From: CAYYJM01 sp964471755
GTDB taxonomy: Bacteria > Planctomycetota > Planctomycetia > Gemmatales > Gemmataceae
DNA length: 5,979 nt
Direction of reading: 5' to 3'
Assembly (NCBI GenBank): GCA_964471755.1
Contig: CAYYJM010000337.1
Span: 1-5,979 of the forward strand
Shown: positions 1 to 3,782 of the stretch, piece by piece
Layout of the letters: every line of letters starts with the position of its first letter
Position numbering within the stretch: the stretch's first letter is position 1
The notes under the pieces: model-generated
The model's input: only the letters and a program-made list of their open reading frames with translations
Database searches by the model: none
What the model was told of the DNA's origin: nothing
Program-made: the position numbers and the translations under genes

Positions 1-110
1 CGTCCCTGCCACCGTACCTCATCAACGAGAACGTCGTCGGGCCCAAGGTCAACCCCTTCAAGGAACTCTACTGGAAGCAGTTCCCCAACGAAGCCACTCC
101 GAAACGATGA
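1..110 (+). CDS. 3' end of an unidentified protein-coding gene (partial)
   Basis: Reading from base 3, the plus strand has an open frame of 35 codons that ends at TGA 108-110. The visible C-terminus contains the stretches LPPYLINENVVGPKVNPF and ELYWKQFPNEATPKR. Its codons favour G or C in the third position, like the neighbouring genes, and its residue mix is that of a folded protein. It is therefore better supported than the other two plus-strand frames, which give basic, low-complexity peptides. The gene starts outside the window and I do not recognise the family from so short a tail. It converges on the membrane-protein gene at 149-1360, and its last four codons and stop enter the left arm of the heptamer inverted repeat at 99-127. 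No signal for function or location can be seen. Confidence 0.7.
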   Translation, partial: SLPPYLINENVVGPKVNPFKELYWKQFPNEATPKR

Positions 111-174
111 ACGATGAACGATGAACGGAAGACAGGGCGATTCATCGTTCATCGTTCATCGTTCATCGTTTCGG
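99..174. repeat. Perfect 29-bp inverted repeat made of ATGAACG heptamers
   Basis: The left arm (99-127) and the right arm (146-174) are exact reverse complements over 29 bases, separated by an 18-base loop. Each arm is CCGAAACG followed by three tandem ATGAACG units: 107-113, 114-120 and 121-127 on the plus strand, and 146-166 as CGTTCAT on the right. A further unit interrupted by one extra A (138-145) sits on the loop side of the right arm. The arms share the non-repetitive CCGAAACG lead as well as the heptamers, so this is not two independent microsatellites. The unit has 3 of 7 G or C, which makes the stretch clearly poorer in GC than the coding DNA around it. It carries the stop codons of both converging genes. 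Confidence 0.95.
99..174. terminator. Possible bidirectional transcription terminator between convergent genes
   Basis: RNA from either strand could fold the 29-bp inverted repeat into a very stable hairpin exactly where two convergent genes end, which is the usual place for a shared terminator. Against a classical intrinsic terminator, no run of T follows the hairpin on either strand: on the plus strand CCCGTTTGCC follows, and on the minus strand the coding sequence of the opposing gene follows. It could instead block read-through antisense RNA, protect 3' ends, or be cut as double-stranded RNA. The termination role is inferred from position and structure only. Confidence 0.45.
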
Positions 175-1360
175 CCCGTTTGCCGGATAGCCAGTGTGGG
201 GGGTGGAGCAGAATCAGTTCCACCTGATCGGCTGGGTCGCAGAAGCCTTGGAGGTGACGGAGGATGCTCCGAAAGACGCGCTCGGCGGGGTAGGTCGGCA
301 CGTTGAGTTCTTCGATCGACCACAGGAAGACTTCGAGCGAGTATTTCCGGTCGAAGGTCTCGTAGGCGTGCCGGCGAACCGCTTCCGGCAGACGACGGTA
401 GGCCGACTCCGGCAGGAGGAATTCTGCCTTCATCGTGTTGCCGGAATAGAGCGACGCCGAGAGGTAGGCGTCCCAGTAGCCGAAGAAGTTGAAGATCGGC
501 ATCAGGCCAAAGAGGAGGAGCATGGCCCACTGAAGGACGGATCGCCCCGGCCAGAGCAGGGCCAGCGGCGTGACCGTGCGAGTCCGAACGAACAGGGTCA
601 GGACGAAGACCATCATGGCCCCGTTCCACGGCCAGACGACGCTGTTCCAGTGATGGCATCCCCACGACTCCGGGCCTGCCAGACAGTAAAGGATACCAGC
701 GTGCATCGCCAGGGCTCCGAGGATGCAGAGACCGCGAAAGGCCGGGATCAGCAGGCCGATGCCGAGAGCCGTCTCGATCACCGGTGCGAGCAGTGCGCCG
801 CGCTCGGCCAGATTGCGAGCCGACTCCGGAACCAGCGGCGTGATCAGCCAGGGGAACACGTCCGTCGCGAAGCTGATGTTGAACTTCTGAATCCCGCTCC
901 AGAAGTACGTCCCCGCGACGATGAGCCGGCAGGCGTTCAGCACCCGCCGCCGTTGCTCGCCCTTCTCGGAATCGTTCCAGGGAAAGCAGAACAGACAGAC
1001 GAGCATGGCGAGGTAGAGGTAGTACCAGGGTTGCAGACGTGACTGATCCCACAGCGGCAGAGCGATGGCCAGGATCAGGGCCGGCCCCAGGGCGATTGCC
1101 GGTCGCGGCAGCAGGGCCGCGACGATGAGCAGAGCGATCAGCGACCAGAGCCAGAGTTCTCCCAGCCAGGCAGGGATCACCGGCAGCGAGTCCGAGACGG
1201 GCGACAGTGGAAAGAGTCGATCGGGCAGCCAGAGCCGCCAGGACAGACTGAGGCCCACGATCAGGGCGGCGATCACGGCGACCTTGAGAATCCCCGCCCG
1301 GAGGAGGTCGCCATCCGGGATTTGGACTGGTTCCGGGATTGATTCGGGAAGCGTGTTCAT
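149..1360 (-). CDS. Polytopic membrane protein, DoxX/MauE/HTTM-like
   Basis: This 403-residue protein has a short polar N-terminus and then about eight or nine hydrophobic segments, near residues 23-44, 67-84, 87-104, 113-127, 143-159, 189-207, 209-228, 240-258 and 274-294. A soluble C-terminal part of about 100 residues follows. The segment around 152-175 (YFWSGIQKFN, then DVFPWLITPL) resembles the helix of DoxX/MauE-type and HTTM-type membrane proteins, so I place it loosely there. Which of these families it belongs to, and any redox or carboxylase role, is uncertain. A Cys-His-His cluster (GCHHW, 234-238) lies in a loop. The ATG at 1358-1360 has only a weak G-rich ribosome site (ccccc at 1369-1373 on the plus strand). 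It starts 30 bases after the ABC ATPase ends, so co-transcription is likely. The last residues (ETMNDER) are encoded by the heptamer repeat. Confidence 0.8.
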   Translation of the reverse strand: MNTLPESIPEPVQIPDGDLLRAGILKVAVIAALIVGLSLSWRLWLPDRLFPLSPVSDSLPVIPAWLGELWLWSLIALLIVAALLPRPAIALGPALILAIALPLWDQSRLQPWYYLYLAMLVCLFCFPWNDSEKGEQRRRVLNACRLIVAGTYFWSGIQKFNISFATDVFPWLITPLVPESARNLAERGALLAPVIETALGIGLLIPAFRGLCILGALAMHAGILYCLAGPESWGCHHWNSVVWPWNGAMMVFVLTLFVRTRTVTPLALLWPGRSVLQWAMLLLFGLMPIFNFFGYWDAYLSASLYSGNTMKAEFLLPESAYRRLPEAVRRHAYETFDRKYSLEVFLWSIEELNVPTYPAERVFRSILRHLQGFCDPADQVELILLHPPHWLSGKRAETMNDER

Positions 1361-1390
1361 GAGGGATGCCCCCGGTGAGGCCCGCCGGGC

Positions 1391-2149
1391 TCAGTGGCCG
1401 GTGTGGGCCAGAAAGAATCGCGTCGCTTCCTGCGCGGGTTGATCGAACACCTGCGCCGGCGGGCCCGATTCGACGACACGGCCCGCCGCCATGACGTGGA
1501 TCGTCCTCGCCACATCCCGAGCGAAGCGCATGGCATGGGTGACCACGATCATGGTCAGACCGGCCCGGGCCAGTTCGGTCATCACGTCCAGCACCTCGTC
1601 GGCGTTGCGCGGATCGAGAGCGCTGGTCGGTTCGTCGAACAGGATGGCCTCGGGCTTGACGGCCAGGGCGCGGGCGATGGCCACACGCTGCTGCTGACCG
1701 CCGGACAGCTGGGCCGGTCGGGAGTCCTTCTTGTCGGCCAGGCCGACCCGGGCGAGCAGTTGCTCCGCCGTGGCCTCGGCCTCGGCACGCGGTCGGCCCA
1801 GTGCGTGGAGCGGCCCCGCGGCCACGTTCTCCAGAGCGGTCATGTTGGCGAACAGGTTGAAGTGCTGAAAGACCATGCCCACGCGCAGCCGCAGCCGACG
1901 CAGCATCTCACCGTTGCGACCCTGGACCGCGTCGGGACCAATCCGGGCGTCGCCGACGAAGAGTTCGCCTTCCTGGAACGGCTCCAGGGCGTTGAGACAG
2001 CGCAGGAGCGTACTCTTGCCGCCGCCGGACGATCCGACCAGGGCGGCCACCTCGCCCCGAGCGACCGTCAGCGAGACGCCGTCCAGCACGCGCAGCTGGT
2101 CGTGATACTTCACCAGGTTGCTCACGCGAATCATGACTTCATCGGGCAT
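1391..2149 (-). CDS. glnQ-like: Polar amino-acid ABC transporter ATP-binding protein (GlnQ/HisP type)
   Basis: This is the cytoplasmic ATPase that drives import through the permease encoded just upstream. All nucleotide-binding motifs are present and in order: Walker A GSSGGGKST at 39-47, Q-loop VFQHFNLF at 93-100, ABC signature LSGGQQQR at 148-155, Walker B ILFDEP at 169-174 with the catalytic Glu at 173, D-loop SALD at 176-179, and the switch His at 205 in VVTHAM. The length of 252 residues and the HFNLF Q-loop are typical of the polar amino-acid uptake (PAAT) subfamily. The usual THEM after Walker B reads THAM, a small departure from consensus outside the catalytic residues. The ATG at 2147-2149 has a GGGAG ribosome site 5 bases upstream, which favours it over an in-frame ATG five codons later. 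The gene follows the fused binding protein/permease after 16 bases and is almost certainly in its operon. The exact substrate cannot be read from an ATPase. Confidence 0.95.
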   Translation of the reverse strand: MPDEVMIRVSNLVKYHDQLRVLDGVSLTVARGEVAALVGSSGGGKSTLLRCLNALEPFQEGELFVGDARIGPDAVQGRNGEMLRRLRLRVGMVFQHFNLFANMTALENVAAGPLHALGRPRAEAEATAEQLLARVGLADKKDSRPAQLSGGQQQRVAIARALAVKPEAILFDEPTSALDPRNADEVLDVMTELARAGLTMIVVTHAMRFARDVARTIHVMAAGRVVESGPPAQVFDQPAQEATRFFLAHTGH

Positions 2150-2154
2150 GGTCG

Positions 2155-2159
2155 CTCCC
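2155..2159 (-). promoter_or_regulatory. Ribosome binding site of the ABC ATPase gene
   Basis: GGGAG on the minus strand lies 5 bases before ATG 2149-2147, inside the 16-base gap after the upstream stop codon. It decides the start in favour of the first of two nearby ATG codons (the other is at 2132-2134). The tight spacing to the preceding stop also suggests translational coupling with the permease gene. Confidence 0.6.
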
Positions 2160-2165
2160 GGAGAT

Positions 2166-3665
2166 TCAGACGAGTTGCCGTTGTGGAGCGGCCTCCAGCC
2201 GCCGGGCCAGCAGGGACAGCGGATAGCTCATCAACAGGTAGAGCAAGGCCGTGACCGTCGCCAACTCGAGGTACGCGCCGGTACTGTTGGCCAGGATGTT
2301 GTACCGCTTGGTCAGTTCCACCAGGGTGATCACCGAGCAGATGGACGTGTCCTTGAACAGGGCGACGAAGTCGTTGGTGACCGGCGGGATGACCATGCGC
2401 ACGGCCTGCGGAATGATGACGTGACGCAGGGCCTGCCAGCGTGACAGACCCAGAGCCAGGGCTCCCTCGAACTGGCCGATCGGCACCGCTCGCAGGCCAG
2501 CCCGGTAGATCTCGGCCTCGTACGCGGAGTAGTTAATGCCCAGGCCGAGGATGGCGGCATACAGGGCCGGGATGCGAATGCCCAGATCGGGCAGGACGAA
2601 GAACAGCACGAACAGCTGGAGCATGAGCGGCGTGCCGCGCAGCACCTCGACGTAGATCGACAGCAGCAGACGCAGCGGAGCCGGGCCGTAGAGCCGACCC
2701 ACCGCGACGGCCAGGCCCAGCACGATGGCCAGCGGCATCGCCGTGCAGGAGAGCAGCACCGTCAGGCCGGCCGATTCGAGCAGGAGCGGCAGATTGTCCC
2801 ACACCACCCGCAGGCCGCGCACCTGCGCAGCCTGACGAATGCCCGCTCCGGTCTCGGGCTTGCCCAGCGCCTCCTGGGCGTCGTTCCACAGGCCGTACCG
2901 CTCGTAGAGGGTCCGCAGTTCGCCGCTGGCGATCTTGCTCCGGATCGCCTCGTCGAGCGTGTCGCGCAGTTTCTCCTCACCCGGTCGCAGGTACAGGACG
3001 TAGTAGCCGCGTCCGGCCGGCTCATCGACCACTTCGAGTTTGGGGTAGCGGTTCTTGTAGAAGACCAGCGGCGGGTTGTCCTGCACGGTCGCGTCGAGCT
3101 TGGCGTTGGTCACCTCGGTCAGCACGTCCGTGGTGCCCTGGTAGCTGACCACCTCGACCCGATTGCCGAAATGCTCGCGAACGTACAACTCGGCGGCCGA
3201 CCCGGACAGGACGCCGACCCTCCAGCGGCGTTCGCCGCGCTTCAGATCCTCCCACGAGCGCACGGCCGCGCCCTGCTTCGGAACCACGAGGCGAAGCTGA
3301 TAGACGTAGTAGGGGATGGTGGCAATCTTGGTTCGCTGATGCCCCTCGGTCAGCTCGTAGCCGTTGGCGATGACGTCAATGCCGCCGATCCGGAGCAGGT
3401 CGGGCAGGTTGGTCCATTCGCACTGGACGAAGTGAGCCGGCAGGCCGATCCCATCGCCCAGCAGGTTCATCAGATCGACCTCGAAGCCGGTCACCTGCGC
3501 GGGATCGTCGTCCTGTGGATAGATGTAGGGGCCGCCGCCTTCCTGATCGCCGCCCCAGACAAGGGCGTCGCGCGGCGTGCCCGTCCCGGCCAGGCGGACC
3601 AGAACCAGGATCACCGCGACGGCCAGCAGGGCCAGAGCGGCAACGAGGACGACGCGACGGGACAA
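2166..3665 (-). CDS. Fused amino-acid ABC transporter substrate-binding protein and permease
   Basis: One polypeptide carries two importer parts. Numbered from the longest frame (509 residues, TTG at 3695), a membrane anchor or uncleaved signal spans 13-34. A family 3 solute-binding domain covers about 43-270, with GFEVDL (70-75), GGIDVIANG (104-112) and LDATVQD (200-206). A HisM/GlnP-type permease covers about 295-505, with TM segments near 305-333, 343-370, 376-390, 435-460 and 477-498. The EAA loop that docks the ATPase lies at about 397-432 (YRAGLRAVPIGQFEGALALG). The binding domain should face outward and feed the permease, which probably works as a homodimer with the downstream ATPase. 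Similar fusions are known, such as GlnPQ of lactic acid bacteria. I prefer the second TTG (3665) because AGGGAG sits 8 bases before it and the protein then begins MSRRVVLV. The first TTG (3695) has a weaker AAGG site. The ligand is probably a polar amino acid, but its identity is unknown. Confidence 0.9.
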   Translation of the reverse strand: MSRRVVLVAALALLAVAVILVLVRLAGTGTPRDALVWGGDQEGGGPYIYPQDDDPAQVTGFEVDLMNLLGDGIGLPAHFVQCEWTNLPDLLRIGGIDVIANGYELTEGHQRTKIATIPYYVYQLRLVVPKQGAAVRSWEDLKRGERRWRVGVLSGSAAELYVREHFGNRVEVVSYQGTTDVLTEVTNAKLDATVQDNPPLVFYKNRYPKLEVVDEPAGRGYYVLYLRPGEEKLRDTLDEAIRSKIASGELRTLYERYGLWNDAQEALGKPETGAGIRQAAQVRGLRVVWDNLPLLLESAGLTVLLSCTAMPLAIVLGLAVAVGRLYGPAPLRLLLSIYVEVLRGTPLMLQLFVLFFVLPDLGIRIPALYAAILGLGINYSAYEAEIYRAGLRAVPIGQFEGALALGLSRWQALRHVIIPQAVRMVIPPVTNDFVALFKDTSICSVITLVELTKRYNILANSTGAYLELATVTALLYLLMSYPLSLLARRLEAAPQRQLV

Positions 3666-3673
3666 GGTGGAGT

Positions 3674-3679
3674 CTCCCT
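3674..3679 (-). promoter_or_regulatory. Ribosome binding site supporting a TTG start for the fused transporter gene
   Basis: AGGGAG on the minus strand lies 8 bases before the TTG codon at 3665-3663. No ATG is available near the N-terminal membrane segment, so a TTG start is required in either model. This site argues for the shorter 499-residue protein over the 509-residue one that begins at 3695. Confidence 0.5.
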
Positions 3680-3731
3680 GCAGGCCCGATGGCAACGCGG
3701 CCTTCGCCAGGATCGGTTCGTGATCCTTGCC

Positions 3732-3760
3732 ACTGTAGCAGCGACGGCAAGGGACGGCAA
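3732..3760 (-). promoter_or_regulatory. Candidate sigma-70-type promoter upstream of the amino-acid transporter operon
   Basis: On the minus strand TTGCCG (3760-3755) and TACAGT (3737-3732) are separated by exactly 17 bases. Each matches 4 of 6 consensus positions (TTGACA and TATAAT). The pair lies in the spacer between carB and the transporter gene, at a sensible distance from either TTG start. In GC-rich DNA such matches can occur by chance, and the sigma-factor preferences of the host are unknown, so the support is modest. Confidence 0.3.
3743..3760. repeat. Short tandem direct repeat GACGGCAA, two copies
   Basis: GACGGCAA occurs at 3743-3750 and again at 3753-3760, one helical turn (10 bases) apart, with GG between the copies. 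One copy overlaps the candidate -35 element. Two sites on the same face of the helix could be an operator half-site pair, but two copies of eight bases are weak evidence. Confidence 0.3.
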
Positions 3761-3782
3761 CGTGATCAACCTCGCTGCGTCC

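Noticed and set aside
99..174. CRISPR array or transposon end
   Set aside because: The units are seven bases in direct tandem without spacers, there are no cas genes or transposase, and no target-site duplication is visible around the inverted repeat.
121..1042. Long open frames on the plus strand opposite the membrane-protein gene (121-306 and 194-1042)
   Set aside because: They are antisense to a gene with clear membrane segments, are rich in Arg, Gly, Gln and Asp with no recognisable motif, and are typical of open antisense frames in GC-rich DNA. The first one begins with an ATG created by the heptamer repeat.
1394..2254. Plus-strand open frame of 286 codons opposite the ABC ATPase
   Set aside because: It mirrors the highly conserved ATPase gene, and its product is low-complexity with many Gly, Gln, His and Arg residues. 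The minus-strand frame has every ABC motif.
3709..3727. Hairpin AGGATC/GATCCT as a rho-independent terminator of carB
   Set aside because: The stem is only six base pairs and no T-run follows on the minus strand. It is too weak to call.
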